NCBI GenBank assembly: GCA_020248405.1
Contig: JADCHQ010000015.1
Coordinates: 168,101-232,100, forward strand
Source: Rhodocyclaceae bacterium
Lineage (GTDB): Bacteria > Pseudomonadota > Gammaproteobacteria > Burkholderiales > Ga0077523
Direction of reading: 5' to 3'
Length of the DNA: 64,000 bases
Each line of letters starts with the position of its first letter. The stretch's first letter is position 1. Shown here piece after piece: positions 52,745 to 64,000 of the stretch. The translations under genes were made by a program, and so were the position numbers. The notes under the pieces were generated by a model. It ran no database searches. It was not told where the DNA came from and saw nothing but the letters and a program-made list of their open reading frames with translations.

Positions 52745-55612
52745 ATGACGAACCCCGAACAAGTCCTTTCCCCCGCCCTGGATGCCCACTCGCTGCCACC
52801 CCAGCCCATCTGCGGCGAAGTGCTGCTGGAAAAATACGCCAAGGGCGCCGAGCGCTCCGCCCAGGAAGTGCGACGCCGGGTGGCCAGGGCGTTGGCCCAG
52901 GCCGAACCCGAGGACAAACGCACGGCGCGCGAAGCGGAATTTCTCGCTGCCCAGGAGGCCGGCTTCGTGCCCGCCGGCCGCATCAATTCCGCCGCCGGCA
53001 CCAGACTGGCCGCCACGCTCATCAACTGCTTCGTGCAGCCAGTGGGCGATTCCATCTCCGAGGCCCTGGATGGCCGGCCCGGCATCTACACCGCGCTGGC
53101 CGAGTCGGCCGAAACCATGCGCCGCGGCGGCGGCGTGGGCTACGACTTCTCGTCCATCCGCCCCCAGGGGGCGATGGTGCGCGGCACGCAGTCGCGGGCC
53201 AGCGGGCCGGTGAGCTACATGCGCGTGTTCGACCGCTCCTGCGAAACGGTGGAGTCGGCCGGCGCGCGCCGCGGCGCCCAGATGGGCGTGCTGCGCTGCG
53301 ACCACCCGGACATCGAGCATTTCATCCACGCCAAGGACCAAGGCGACCTGGCCAACTTCAACATCTCCGTGGGCGTCACCGACGCTTTCATGGGCGCGGT
53401 GGAAAACGGCCAGCCGGTGGAACTGGTCCACAAGGCCGAGCCGGCGCCGGAGCTGCGCGGCGCCGGCGCCTACCAGCGCGAGGATGGCCTTTGGGTGTAT
53501 CGCAAGCTGCCGGCCCGCGACCTGTGGGACCAGATCATGCGCAGCACCTACGACCACGCTGAGCCCGGCATCCTGTTCCTCGACCGCATCAATCGCGACA
53601 ACAACCTCTACTACTGCGAAACCATCGAGGCCACCAACCCCTGCGCCGAGGAATGCCTGCCGGCCTATGGTTGCTGCTGCCTGGGGTCCATCAACCTCAC
53701 GGGGCTGGTGAGCGAGCCCTTCACCGAGCGCGCCGCCTTCGATTTCGCGGCGCTGGCGCGGCTTGCCGCCACCGCCGTGCGCATGCTCGACAACGTGCTC
53801 GACGTCACCCAATGGCCCCTCGAGCAGCAGCACCGCGAGGCCATGTCCAAGCGCCGCGTGGGGCTGGGGTTCACCGGGCTGGGCGACGCGCTCGCCATGC
53901 TGCGGCTGCGCTACGACACGCCCGAGGCGCGGGCTATGGCCGCGCGCATCGCCGAGTCCATGCGCGACGCGGCCTACCGCGCCTCGGTGGAGCTGGCGAA
54001 GGAGCGCGGGCCCTTCCCGCTGTTCAACGCCGACCTGTACCTGTCGGGCGGCAACTTCGCCTCCCGCCTGCCCGCGGAGCTCAAACAGCTCATCCGCCAG
54101 CACGGCCTGCGCAACTCGCACCTGCTGGCCATTGCCCCCACGGGCACCATCAGCCTGGCCTTCGCCGACAACGCCTCCAACGGCATCGAACCGCCCTTCT
54201 CCTGGACCTACACGCGCCGCAAGCGCATGGCCGATGGCACCTGGAAGGAATACGCGGTGGAGGACTACGCCTGGCGGCTGTACCGCCACTTGGGCGGCGA
54301 CGTCTCGAAGCTGCCCGGCTACTTCGTCACCGCACTCGAGATTTCCGCCACGGCCCACAAGGACATGGTGGCCGCGGTGGCGCCCTTCATCGACACCAGC
54401 ATCTCCAAGACCGTGAACGTTCCCGAGGACTACCCCTACGCGGAGTTCGAGGATCTCTACCTGTCGGCGTGGAAGGCCGGGCTGAAGGGGCTCGCCACCT
54501 ACCGGCCCAACAGCGTGCTGGGCTCGGTGTTGTCGGTGGAAGCACCCGCCGCCGTCAAGAAACAGCCCCAGGACGTGGCCCTGTCCGAGGCCAATCGCCG
54601 CCTCACCATCAAGTCGCTACCCGCGCCCGTGCTGGCCTCGCTGCGCTGGCCCGGCCGGCCCGCGCTGCCCGACGGCAACGCCGCCTGGACCTACATGATC
54701 GAGCACCCGCACGGCGAGTTCGCGCTGTTCGTGGGCCACACCGAGGCCAACGGCCGCATGTTCCCCTTCGAGGCCTGGGTGAACGGCGCGGAGCAGCCGC
54801 GCGGCCTGGGCGCCGTGGCCAAAACCCTGTCCATGGACATGCGCGCCAACGACCGGGCGTGGCTGCATCTGAAGCTCGAAGAACTGGCCCGTGCCCCCGG
54901 CGAGCAGAGCTTCGAGATGCCCTTCCCGCCCCACGGCGAGCAGCGGCGCGTGCCCAGCGTGGTGGCGGGTCTCGCCCAGGTGATCCGCTACCGCTGCGAA
55001 AAACTCGGCGCCTTCGATCATCCGGGCGAATCACCCGTGCTGGACGCCATGTTCTCCCGGGAGGAGCCGCGCACCGGCACCGACGGCACCCTGTCGTGGA
55101 CCGTGGACATCCAGAACCCCGCCTCCGGCGAGAGCTTCGTCATGGGGCTGAAGGAAATCACCCTGCCCGACGGCGTCACCCGACCCTACTCCCTGTGGCT
55201 GTCGGGCAATCACCCGCGGGCGCTGGACGGCCTGGCGCGGCTGTTGTCGCTGGACATGCGGGTGCTCGATCCCGCCTGGATCGGCATGAAGCTGCGCAAG
55301 CTGCTCAACTACTCCGAGCCGCTAGGCGATTTCTTCGCCTTCGTGCCCGGCGAGCGGCGGCAGCAGAACTTCCCCTCCACCGTGGCTTACCTGGCGCGGC
55401 TGGTGATCCACCGCTACGCCATGCTGGGCGTGCTGGACGAGCAGGGCTTTCCCATGCGCGAGATGGGCATCCTGGAGGCGCCGCGCGACAGCGCCCTGGA
55501 ACCGGCCCTGCAGCAGGGCGCGCTGTGCGCGGAGTGCGGCAACCTCACGGTGATCCGGCGCGACGGTTGCGATTTCTGCACCGCCTGCGGCGCGGTGGGG
55601 GCCTGCGGCTGA
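52745..55612 (+). CDS. nrdJ: Adenosylcobalamin-dependent ribonucleotide reductase (class II)
   Basis: A 955-residue class II reductase making deoxyribonucleotides with B12. Substrate-site motifs are [28 protein letters not shown], the active-site [20 protein letters not shown], and [21 protein letters not shown]. The C-terminal third contains two tandem TSCPD-like modules (around residues 630-760 and 770-900; for example [17 protein letters not shown] versus [17 protein letters not shown]) and ends with the redox/zinc Cys cluster [18 protein letters not shown] and CGAVGACG. An ATG at 52745 follows a Leu-less GC-rich leader; family length agrees. Confidence 0.94.
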   Translation: MTNPEQVLSPALDAHSLPPQPICGEVLLEKYAKGAERSAQEVRRRVARALAQAEPEDKRTAREAEFLAAQEAGFVPAGRINSAAGTRLAATLINCFVQPVGDSISEALDGRPGIYTALAESAETMRRGGGVGYDFSSIRPQGAMVRGTQSRASGPVSYMRVFDRSCETVESAGARRGAQMGVLRCDHPDIEHFIHAKDQGDLANFNISVGVTDAFMGAVENGQPVELVHKAEPAPELRGAGAYQREDGLWVYRKLPARDLWDQIMRSTYDHAEPGILFLDRINRDNNLYYCETIEATNPCAEECLPAYGCCCLGSINLTGLVSEPFTERAAFDFAALARLAATAVRMLDNVLDVTQWPLEQQHREAMSKRRVGLGFTGLGDALAMLRLRYDTPEARAMAARIAESMRDAAYRASVELAKERGPFPLFNADLYLSGGNFASRLPAELKQLIRQHGLRNSHLLAIAPTGTISLAFADNASNGIEPPFSWTYTRRKRMADGTWKEYAVEDYAWRLYRHLGGDVSKLPGYFVTALEISATAHKDMVAAVAPFIDTSISKTVNVPEDYPYAEFEDLYLSAWKAGLKGLATYRPNSVLGSVLSVEAPAAVKKQPQDVALSEANRRLTIKSLPAPVLASLRWPGRPALPDGNAAWTYMIEHPHGEFALFVGHTEANGRMFPFEAWVNGAEQPRGLGAVAKTLSMDMRANDRAWLHLKLEELARAPGEQSFEMPFPPHGEQRRVPSVVAGLAQVIRYRCEKLGAFDHPGESPVLDAMFSREEPRTGTDGTLSWTVDIQNPASGESFVMGLKEITLPDGVTRPYSLWLSGNHPRALDGLARLLSLDMRVLDPAWIGMKLRKLLNYSEPLGDFFAFVPGERRQQNFPSTVAYLARLVIHRYAMLGVLDEQGFPMREMGILEAPRDSALEPALQQGALCAECGNLTVIRRDGCDFCTACGAVGACG

Positions 55613-55618
55613 TCGTTG

Positions 55619-55664
55619 CCGCCTGACGCGCGCTCGCCGCGGGCGCCGCCCGGGCTTCAGGCGG
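55619..55664. terminator. Likely bidirectional terminator hairpin between nrdJ and 55657
   Basis: CCGCCTGA (55619-55626) pairs with TCAGGCGG (55657-55664); the 30-bp interior is itself GC-rich and can fold. It lies between convergent genes and includes the stop codon of the minus-strand gene. There is no strong T-run, so termination efficiency is uncertain. Confidence 0.42.
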
Positions 55665-55989
55665 TGACGTCGATCCGCGGCGGCGCTTCGTCCGAGGCAC
55701 GACGGGCCTGCCGCCGGCGGTCGGTACCGGTGCGGGTGTCCATCACCACGGGCAGGCTGCGGGAGCGGCGGTTTTGCTGCCGGCGCTCCCGAATCCGGGT
55801 CTCCACGAAGCCCGGCTGACCGGGTGCCGGGCGGTATTCCACGGGCCCTGCGGGCTGCTCGCGCCGCTCCACCACCGCGCGCCCCATCTCGCCCTCCACG
55901 CCGCGCACCGGGCGCACCCGGTCAACGCCCCGCACATCGCCCGATTCGATGGACGGAAAGGCGGGCGGGGGAGGGCTATTGATCCGCAT
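55657..55989 (-). CDS. Small basic proline/arginine-rich hypothetical protein
   Basis: A 110-residue protein, Pro-rich at the N-terminus and Arg/Gln-rich in the middle (RIRERRQQNRRSRSL), with a TRTGTDRRRQARR stretch near the C-terminus. It appears intrinsically disordered and I recognise no domain. It overlaps the PhaM-like gene by 14 bp, suggesting coupling, and ends at the hairpin shared with nrdJ. A DNA- or PHB-binding tail role for the PhaM-like partner is conceivable, but speculative. Confidence 0.6.
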   Translation of the reverse strand: MRINSPPPPAFPSIESGDVRGVDRVRPVRGVEGEMGRAVVERREQPAGPVEYRPAPGQPGFVETRIRERRQQNRRSRSLPVVMDTRTGTDRRRQARRASDEAPPRIDVTA

Positions 55990-56254
55990 GGCCGGAGCGC
56001 GAGGCAGCCCTGGCGGTTTCGTGCAGCGTGTCGAGGGCCGACTTCTGCATCTCCAGGGTCTTGATGCTCATCTGCAGGAGGTTGAGATTCATCTCCAGCC
56101 AGTTCTTCACCACCTGCAGATCGGCGATGCGCTTCTCCACCTCGGCCGGATCGAGGGTGGGCTGGAACATGGACGGCAAGGGGAATGCCATTGGGTTCCA
56201 GAGCTTCTGGAACATCTCCATGAGCTGCTCCACACCGGGTGCCTGCTCGGCCAT
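55976..56254 (-). CDS. PhaM-like polyhydroxyalkanoate granule-associated protein
   Basis: A 92-residue helical protein. VEKRIADLQVVKNWLEMNLNLLQMSIKTLEMQKSALDTLHE parallels the core of Ralstonia PhaM (NDLKAVESWLNLNMNMLRGTIQALEVQ from memory), a granule regulator that activates PHA synthase and tethers granules to DNA. The Lys/Ala-rich DNA-binding C-terminus of PhaM is missing; the overlapping next gene encodes a separate basic disordered protein. It lies 28 bp after the UxaA-family gene. Confidence 0.72.
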   Translation of the reverse strand: MAEQAPGVEQLMEMFQKLWNPMAFPLPSMFQPTLDPAEVEKRIADLQVVKNWLEMNLNLLQMSIKTLEMQKSALDTLHETARAASRSGHADQ

Positions 56255-56282
56255 GGTCTTTTGCTCCTCGCGTCCAGGTAAT

Positions 56283-57806
56283 CTACATGGTGGGGCCCAG
56301 GATCCACGGCGCGAATTCGTCCTCGCCGTAACCCCACTGCTCGCTCTTGCTCTGCTGCCCCGAGGCGGTGGCCAGGATGAGCTCGAAGAATTGCTGTCCC
56401 ACCTCAGCGATGCTGGCCTTGCCGTCCACGATGAGGCCGCAGTTGATGTCCATGTCCTCTTCCTGACGCGCGAACAGGGCCGAGTTGGTGGCCAGCTTGA
56501 GGGAGGGCGCGGGCTTGCAGCCGTAGGCCGAACCGCGGCCGGTGGTGAAGCAGATCATGTTGGCGCCGCCGGCCACCTGGCCCGTGGCGGACACGGGGTC
56601 ATAGCCGGGCGTGTCCATGAACACGAAACCCCGCGCCGTGACGCGCTCGGCGTACTCGTACACGCCCATCATGCCGGTGGTGCCGCCCTTGGCCACGGCG
56701 CCCAGGGACTTCTCCAGGATGGTGGTGAGGCCGCCGGCCTTGTTGCCGGGCGAGGGGTTGTTGTTCATCTCGCCGCCCAGCTTGGCGGTGTAGTCTTCCC
56801 ACCACTTGATGCGGCGCACGAGCTTCTCGCCCACCTCGCGGGACACGGCGCGGCGGGTGAGCAGGTGTTCGGCGCCGTACACCTCGGGCGTCTCCGACAG
56901 GATGGCGGTGCCGCCGTGGCGCACCAGAATGTCCACCGCCTCGCCCAGCGCGGGGTTGGCGGAAATGCCCGAGTAGCCGTCCGAGCCGCCGCACTGCAGA
57001 CCCAGGGTGATGTGGCTGGCAGGCACGCTCTGGCGGAACGCCTTGTTGGCCTCGGGCAGCATTTCCTTCAGACGGGCGATGCCCTCGCGCACGGTCTTGC
57101 CCGTGCCGCCCGTGTCCTGGATGGTCATGGTGTGCAGCTGGTCGGTGCGCTTGAGGCCCTGGGCCGCCAGCAGGTCGTTGATCTGGTTGGCCTCGCAGCC
57201 CAGACCCACCATGAGGGTGGCGAACATGTTGGGGTGGGTGGCGTAGCCCGCCAGCACGCGCCGCAGCACCTCCACCGGCTCGCCGCTGGAGGCGTGGCCG
57301 CAGCCGGTCTTGTGGGTGATGGGCACCACGCCGTCCACGTGGGGGAACTCGGCCAGCACCTCGTCGGTGAAGTGCTTGGCGATCATTCGCGAAACGTGGG
57401 CCGAACAGTTGACGCTGGAGACGATGCCCACGTAGTTGCGCGTTGCCACGCGGCCGTCGGCCCGCACGATGCCCTGGAACGTGGCGGGGCTGGCCACGAA
57501 CTCGGTGGGGCGGTAGTCGGCGCAAAAGGCGTAGTCGCGTTCGAAGTCCGCCATGCCCAGGTTGTGCACGTGCACGTGCTCGCCGGGCGCGATGGGCCGG
57601 GTGGCAAAGCCGATGATCTGGTTGTAGCGCCGCACGGGCGCGCCCTGGGCCACCGCGCGGGTGGCGAGCTTATGCCCAGCAGGGATGCGCGCCGAGGTGC
57701 GCACGCCCTCCTTGATGATCTCGGTGCTCTCCGGAAGGTCCACCCGGGCGATCACCACGTCGTCGGCGGTATTGAGGCGGATAACGAGATCGGCGGCTTG
57801 CAGCAT
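56283..57806 (-). CDS. UxaA/GarD-family sugar-acid dehydratase
   Basis: A 507-residue protein of the altronate/galactarate dehydratase family. The N-terminal SAF domain (HKLATRAVAQGAPVRRYNQIIG) is followed by the long C-terminal domain with THKTGCGHASSGEP, LGCEANQIN, GLQCGGSDGYSGI, GGTTGMMGVYEY and ICFTTGRGSAYGCKPAP; the conserved Cys and His residues probably hold an Fe centre. The exact substrate (altronate, galactarate or another sugar acid) is not decidable. It fits the sugar-acid module at 59268-62932. A TetR gene lies 99 bp upstream on the same strand. Confidence 0.87.
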   Translation of the reverse strand: MLQAADLVIRLNTADDVVIARVDLPESTEIIKEGVRTSARIPAGHKLATRAVAQGAPVRRYNQIIGFATRPIAPGEHVHVHNLGMADFERDYAFCADYRPTEFVASPATFQGIVRADGRVATRNYVGIVSSVNCSAHVSRMIAKHFTDEVLAEFPHVDGVVPITHKTGCGHASSGEPVEVLRRVLAGYATHPNMFATLMVGLGCEANQINDLLAAQGLKRTDQLHTMTIQDTGGTGKTVREGIARLKEMLPEANKAFRQSVPASHITLGLQCGGSDGYSGISANPALGEAVDILVRHGGTAILSETPEVYGAEHLLTRRAVSREVGEKLVRRIKWWEDYTAKLGGEMNNNPSPGNKAGGLTTILEKSLGAVAKGGTTGMMGVYEYAERVTARGFVFMDTPGYDPVSATGQVAGGANMICFTTGRGSAYGCKPAPSLKLATNSALFARQEEDMDINCGLIVDGKASIAEVGQQFFELILATASGQQSKSEQWGYGEDEFAPWILGPTM

Positions 57807-57905
57807 GTAGGTTCCCCTCTGTGTGCGGAGGCTGCGCCCGGACTGGGCGGCCCCTCTGGAATGGCGGCGAATTATAGGCCGCGGGCTGCGCCCCGCAGGC
57901 CCTTG

Positions 57906-58520
57906 CTAGCGCCCGCCGCGCAGCCCGGCGAACGCCACTCTGACCAGATAGTCGATCACCTGCTGGTTGGTGTAATGACCCGTCATGCGCAGGTACTCCA
58001 CCGCCGGATCGCAGGTGCGCGCGTAGAGCGCGAACACCACCACGTCGGCCGGCAGCTCGGGATCGATCACCCCCTGCGCCTGGGCCGCCGCCACCAGCGT
58101 GGTCATGCGCGCGTTCATGTCGAGGATGCGCTTCACGTACTCGCGGTTGGACAGCATGTTGAACTGCAGCGTGGAGCTGGTGGACGGCAGCAGCGGCAGC
58201 CCGCCTTCCAGTCGCAGGTCCAGCGCCCAGCGCAGCAGCCCCTGCATCTTGTCGGCGGGCGGCATCTCGGGGGGCAGGCCGTCGATGAAGGCAAGCGCCT
58301 GGTCGAGCAGGCGGATCATCACGGCCGCGGCCAGCGACTCCTTGGAGCCGAAGTGCTTGTAGAGGCTTGCCTTGGCAATGCCGGCCTCGGCGGCCACCTC
58401 GTCCACGGTCATGAGGTCGTAGCCCTTGCGGGCAAGCATGGCGCGCGTGGCGTCGAGGATGGCTTCCTCCCGCACCCGGTTTTGTTGCTGACGGACGGTC
58501 AGCCTTGAAATTATACCCAT
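57906..58520 (-). CDS. TetR-family transcriptional regulator
   Basis: A 204-residue repressor-type protein. The N-terminal helix-turn-helix reads EEAILDATRAMLARKGYDLM then VDEVAAEAGIAKASLYKHFGSKESL; the C-terminal ligand domain is not diagnostic. Repeated ATCGGTT elements directly upstream (58539-58581) are a probable autoregulatory operator. It precedes the UxaA-family gene and may control it, and possibly the divergent fasciclin gene. Confidence 0.9.
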   Translation of the reverse strand: MGIISRLTVRQQQNRVREEAILDATRAMLARKGYDLMTVDEVAAEAGIAKASLYKHFGSKESLAAAVMIRLLDQALAFIDGLPPEMPPADKMQGLLRWALDLRLEGGLPLLPSTSSTLQFNMLSNREYVKRILDMNARMTTLVAAAQAQGVIDPELPADVVVFALYARTCDPAVEYLRMTGHYTNQQVIDYLVRVAFAGLRGGR

Positions 58521-58531
58521 TCGTTTTTTAT

Positions 58532-58581
58532 TGAACTAATCGGTTCAGTTTTCGGTCTGATCGGTTGCGTTTTGAACCGAT
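58532..58581. promoter_or_regulatory. Probable TetR operator with three ATCGGTT elements
   Basis: ATCGGTT occurs at 58539-58545 and 58560-58566, and its complement AACCGAT at 58575-58581. The second and third form a perfect 7-bp inverted repeat with 8-bp spacer; the first overlaps a TGAAC/GTTCA pair at 58532-58547. The region is A/T-rich for this genome and sits just upstream of the TetR start, as expected for autoregulation. Confidence 0.6.
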
Positions 58582-58708
58582 AGGGGCAGGCTAGTTCCGG
58601 CTGGCCCGAACAAAACCGGTGGCGCCCCGGCCAATTCGGTTCTTCCGCGCAGTAGCGGCCCCGCGTGGGAGCTGCCCAACCCATTCACTGCAAAAGGAAA
58701 ACAGACCC

Positions 58709-59203
58709 ATGAACACCCCCCGTCGTGCCGTTCTCGCCCTCGCCCTCGCCGGTGCGCTGTCCGCCTGTGCGGGCATGTCCCAGGCCAACAAACCCGCCCC
58801 CAAGGCCGACATCGTGGACACCGCCGTGGCCGCCGGCTCGTTCAAAACCCTCGTGGCCGCCGTCCAGGCCGCCGGTCTGGTGGACACCCTGAAGAGCCCG
58901 GGGCCCTTCACCGTGTTCGCACCCACCGACGAAGCCTTTGCGAAACTGCCCCCCGGCACGGTGGAAGGCCTGCTGAAAGACAAGGCCGCGCTCACCAAGG
59001 TGCTGACCTACCACGTGGTGCCCGGCAAGGTGATGGCCAAGGACGTGCCCACCGCCGACGTGAAGACCGTGCAGGGCCAGACCGTGGCGCTGAAGAAGGA
59101 TTCCATGGGCGTGACGGTGAACAACGCCAAGGTGGTGGCTGCCGATGTGGAAGCCACCAACGGCGTCATTCACGTGATCGACACGGTCATCCTGCCGAAG
59201 TAA
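58709..59203 (+). CDS. Fasciclin-domain lipoprotein
   Basis: A 164-residue lipoprotein. The signal ends at the lipobox LSAC (Cys near residue 20), followed by one fasciclin (FAS1) domain: [33 protein letters not shown] (H1 region) and [14 protein letters not shown] (H2 region). FAS1 lipoproteins are envelope adhesion or matrix proteins. The AAAAGGAAA ribosome site precedes the ATG at 58709; upstream in-frame codons are unlikely to be used. Convergent with the dehydratase gene. Confidence 0.9.
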   Translation: MNTPRRAVLALALAGALSACAGMSQANKPAPKADIVDTAVAAGSFKTLVAAVQAAGLVDTLKSPGPFTVFAPTDEAFAKLPPGTVEGLLKDKAALTKVLTYHVVPGKVMAKDVPTADVKTVQGQTVALKKDSMGVTVNNAKVVAADVEATNGVIHVIDTVILPK

Positions 59204-59221
59204 TGCCGCCAAGGGCCCATT

Positions 59222-59267
59222 GATGCGGGATCGGGAGGCCCCTCGTGGGTCTGCCCGATCCGCGGCA

Positions 59268-59269
<2 letters not shown>
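59222..59269. terminator. Bidirectional terminator-like hairpin between convergent genes
   Basis: GGATCGGG and CCCGATCC form an 8-bp core, extended by GATGC and GCATC on the outside with small bulges, around an 18-bp interior. It lies between the stops of the fasciclin gene and the dehydratase gene, overlapping the latter stop. No long T-run is present. Confidence 0.5.
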
Positions 59270-62046
<2,777 letters not shown>

Positions 62047-62086
62047 CCGCCACCAGCATCGACCACGTCACGAGGGGAAGTACAAC

Positions 62087-62932
62087 ATGAAGCTGTGCCG
62101 CTACGGCGAACCCGGGGCCGAAAAACCGGGACTGGTGGACGCATCCGGAAACATCCGCGACCTGTCGGCCCACGTGCGCGACATCGACGGCAGCACGCTG
62201 GACGACGCCACGCTGGCGCGGCTGCGCGTCATCAGCCCCGACAGCCTGCCCAGGGTGGCCGGCTCGCCGCGCTACGGCGCGCCCGTGGCCGGCGTGGGCA
62301 AGTTCATCGCCATCGGCCTGAACTACTCCGACCACGCCAAGGAATCGAACATGCCGATTCCCAAAGAGCCCATCGTCTTCAGCAAGGCCACCACCTGCAT
62401 CCAGGGCCCCAACGATGGCGTGGTGCTGCCCAAGGGCAGCGTGAAGGGCGACTGGGAGGTGGAGCTGGCCTTCGTGATCGGCCGCACCGCCAAGGCCGTG
62501 TCCGAGGCCGACGCCCTGGACTACGTGGCCGGCTACATGATCTGCAACGACGTCTCCGAGCGCGAGTGGCAGCTCGAGCGCGGCGCCACCTGGGACAAGG
62601 GCAAGGGATTCGACACCTTCGGCCCCATCGGGCCGTGGCTGGTGACCCGCGACGAGATCGCCGACCCGCAGAACCTGGCCATGTGGCTGGACGTGAACGG
62701 CAAGCGCTTCCAGACCGGCAACACCAGCACCATGATCTTCAACGTGCGCCAGCTGGTGGCCTACGTGAGCTTCCTGTTCACCCTGAAGCCCGGCGACATC
62801 ATCACCACCGGCACCCCGCCCGGCGTGGGCATGGGCGTAAAGCCCAACCCCGTGTTCCTCAAGGCTGGAGACGTCATGCGCCTGGGCATCGACGGCCTGG
62901 GCGAGCAGCAGCAGAAGGTGACCGGGGGCTGA
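62087..62932 (+). CDS. FAH-family hydrolase, probable 2,4-diketo-3-deoxy-acid hydrolase
   Basis: A 281-residue fumarylacetoacetase-family protein. AIGLNYSDHAKESNMPIP, the metal-binding EVELAFVIGR, GYMICNDVSERE, DTFGPIGPWLVT and TTGTPPGVGMG are the usual motifs. This subgroup includes 2,4-diketo-3-deoxy-L-fuconate hydrolase, which cleaves to pyruvate and an alpha-hydroxy acid. AGGGGAAG precedes the ATG. Followed by a strong terminator. Confidence 0.9.
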   Translation: MKLCRYGEPGAEKPGLVDASGNIRDLSAHVRDIDGSTLDDATLARLRVISPDSLPRVAGSPRYGAPVAGVGKFIAIGLNYSDHAKESNMPIPKEPIVFSKATTCIQGPNDGVVLPKGSVKGDWEVELAFVIGRTAKAVSEADALDYVAGYMICNDVSEREWQLERGATWDKGKGFDTFGPIGPWLVTRDEIADPQNLAMWLDVNGKRFQTGNTSTMIFNVRQLVAYVSFLFTLKPGDIITTGTPPGVGMGVKPNPVFLKAGDVMRLGIDGLGEQQQKVTGG

Positions 62933-62961
62933 CCGCCGCTGCCGCTCACCGCGCCGATCGA

Positions 62962-62989
62962 GGGCGTCCGGAACTCCGGGCGCCCTTTT
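62962..62989 (+). terminator. Rho-independent terminator after the FAH gene
   Basis: GGGCG, T, CCGG, loop AACT, CCGG, G, CGCCC followed by TTTTCGTTT. Stem of nine pairs with one wobble-type mismatch and a T-run; ends the SDR-FAH transcript 30 bp after the stop. Confidence 0.85.
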
Positions 62990-63047
62990 CGTTTCAACAT
63001 CGGGTTCGGTAGCCTGGCCCCACGTCATTCCCCGGAGACCCTGCTCC

Positions 63048-63866
63048 ATGGTCGAGTTCTGCAAGCGCCTCACCGGATCGGCCGCCTTCGACCGGTTCAT
63101 CGTTCTGATCATCGTCTTCAACGCCCTGATCATCGGACTGGAGACCAACCCGGAGGTCATGGACGACCTGAGTGGGGTCTTCCACACCATCAACAAGGTG
63201 ATCCTGGGGGTCTTTATCGCCGAGGCGGCCATGAAGATCGTGGCGGCATGGCCGCGGCCGCAGGATTACTTCAGGAGCGGGTGGAACCTGTTCGACTTCG
63301 GGATCATCCTGCTGTCGCTGATTCCTGCTTCTGGGACGTTCGCCACCGTGGCGCGGCTGATCCGGCTGCTGCGGGTGCTGCGGCTGGTGACGGCGCTGCC
63401 GAAGCTGAGGCTGATGGTGGCCACCCTGATCCGGTGCATCCCGGGGATGGGGCACGTGCTGGCGTTGATGGGGATTCTTTTCTACGTGTATGGGGTGGCT
63501 GGGTATCACCTGTATGCGCAGCATGATCCGGCGCGGTGGGGCACTTTAGGGAAGGCGCTGTTGACGCTGTTCCAGATTGCGACGCTGGAGGCCTGGACGG
63601 ACATCATGAACAAGGCGATGGAGTTGTCGCCCTGGCATTGGGTGTATTTCGTGAGTTTTGTGTTGTTTGGGACGTTTGTGGTGGTGAATTTGTTTGTGGC
63701 GGTGGTGATCAATAGCCTCGAAGAAAGTCATCGGGAGGTGGCGGAGAGTGAGGCACGGGCTTCGGGTCAGGCGCCCAGCGATCTGCGGCATGTGCGGGGT
63801 CTTCTCGCGGAGGCAGACCGTCGCTTGGCTACCCTCGATCAGGACTCGCCACATCGGCATTATTGA
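63048..63866 (+). CDS. Bacterial voltage-gated ion channel (NaChBac-like)
   Basis: A 272-residue six-transmembrane channel. The voltage sensor S4 is ARLIRLLRVLRLVTALPKLR with arginines every third residue. The pore reads LFQIATLEAWTDIM; the TLEAW filter corresponds to TLESW of NaChBac, so sodium selectivity is likely. S6 is followed by a coiled-coil cytoplasmic tail (LEESHREVAESEA), as in BacNav tetramers. The codons drift strongly in the second half, with many GTG, TTG, TTT and GGG, unlike the C-ending codons of neighbours. It lies next to a transposase remnant, so recent acquisition is possible. Confidence 0.9.
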   Translation: MVEFCKRLTGSAAFDRFIVLIIVFNALIIGLETNPEVMDDLSGVFHTINKVILGVFIAEAAMKIVAAWPRPQDYFRSGWNLFDFGIILLSLIPASGTFATVARLIRLLRVLRLVTALPKLRLMVATLIRCIPGMGHVLALMGILFYVYGVAGYHLYAQHDPARWGTLGKALLTLFQIATLEAWTDIMNKAMELSPWHWVYFVSFVLFGTFVVVNLFVAVVINSLEESHREVAESEARASGQAPSDLRHVRGLLAEADRRLATLDQDSPHRHY

Positions 63867-63887
63867 ACCGGCATCAACTTGTTGAAC

Positions 63888-64000
63888 TCAAGCAGCATAC
63901 CGAACCGGCTCATGCTCGAAGTAGCGCTTGATCCGTTCGGGCTGCCTTTGCACGCTACGCAGGTGGCGCGCCGCTGCCTTCACCAGTTGCGGCTTCGTGC
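63888..64000 (-). CDS. IS630-type transposase, C-terminal end (partial)
   Basis: The last 36 codons of a minus-strand gene that continues beyond the window: LVKAAARHLRSVQRQPERI then KRYFEHEPVRYAA and stop. The RYFxxxxVRYAA ending is typical of IS630-family transposases. Only the tail is visible, so intactness and element ends cannot be judged. Confidence 0.6.
   Translation of the reverse strand, partial: TKPQLVKAAARHLRSVQRQPERIKRYFEHEPVRYAA

Noticed and set aside
52371..52799. Cys-containing 142-codon minus-strand frame upstream of the glycosyltransferase
   Set aside because: No recognisable conserved start, composition of a shadow frame, and most of it lies in non-coding hairpin DNA or antisense to nrdJ.

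Overview
The window looks like chromosome from a metabolically versatile betaproteobacterium (Burkholderiales/Rhodocyclales/Nitrosomonadales type). G+C is roughly two thirds by eye, and CbbQ/CbbO, PhaM-like, PEP-CTERM, CobD/CbiB-family and Urt/AmiE genes are all typical of that class. No rRNA, tRNA or CRISPR was seen. Almost all of the window is coding, in long same-strand runs.

Region 1 (1-15845, minus strand) is one long nitrogen-scavenging operon read right to left: urtABCDE (urea/short-amide ABC importer), amiE (aliphatic amidase), ureE, ureF, a fused ureA-ureB, ureC, ureG, ureD, then cbbQ and cbbO (MoxR AAA+ plus VWA protein), an RraA-like gene and the start of a CobD/CbiB-family gene. 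Its leader (about 15846-16142) carries a sigma54-type promoter, tandem NtrC-like sites, two ANTAR-type hexaloop hairpins and an overlapping intrinsic terminator. amiC and amiR, the amide sensor and ANTAR antiterminator expected to act on such a leader, are divergent at 16491-18285.

Region 2 (18743-27416, minus strand) is a second urea system: a small coiled-coil gene, urtABCDE and separate ureA, ureB and ureC, with no accessory genes of its own, so nickel insertion probably depends on UreDEFG of region 1.

Region 3 (27417-39018, plus strand) is the most interesting part. A near-consensus sigma54 promoter, tandem NtrC-like sites and a clear guanidine-I (ykkC) riboswitch precede 13 co-directional genes: three orphan NMT1/SsuA-type substrate-binding proteins, two paralogous membrane diiron oxygenase/desaturase-type proteins, two SDR dehydrogenases, an EamA transporter, a bona fide-looking creatininase, a CMP/dCMP-type deaminase, an isochorismatase-fold cysteine hydrolase resembling biuret hydrolase, a metallo-beta-lactamase-fold hydrolase and a protein of unknown function. 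I read this as a nitrogen- and guanidine-controlled island for taking up and dismantling an alkylated or cyclic guanidino compound. The products (ammonia, urea, amides) could feed the flanking ureases and amidase. The substrate is not determined by the sequence.

Region 4 (38823-55612) is envelope and housekeeping: a phoX operon with three exported C-terminally sorted (PEP-CTERM-like) proteins, manC, a parvulin isomerase, a RAYT-type transposase, a glycosyltransferase-rfbBACD operon for dTDP-L-rhamnose, and B12-dependent ribonucleotide reductase nrdJ. Region 5 (55657-64000) holds a PhaM-like granule protein, a UxaA-family dehydratase with a TetR regulator, a fasciclin lipoprotein, a non-phosphorylative sugar-acid module (IlvD/Edd dehydratase, SDR, FAH-family hydrolase), a bacterial voltage-gated channel and the 3' end of an IS630-type transposase.
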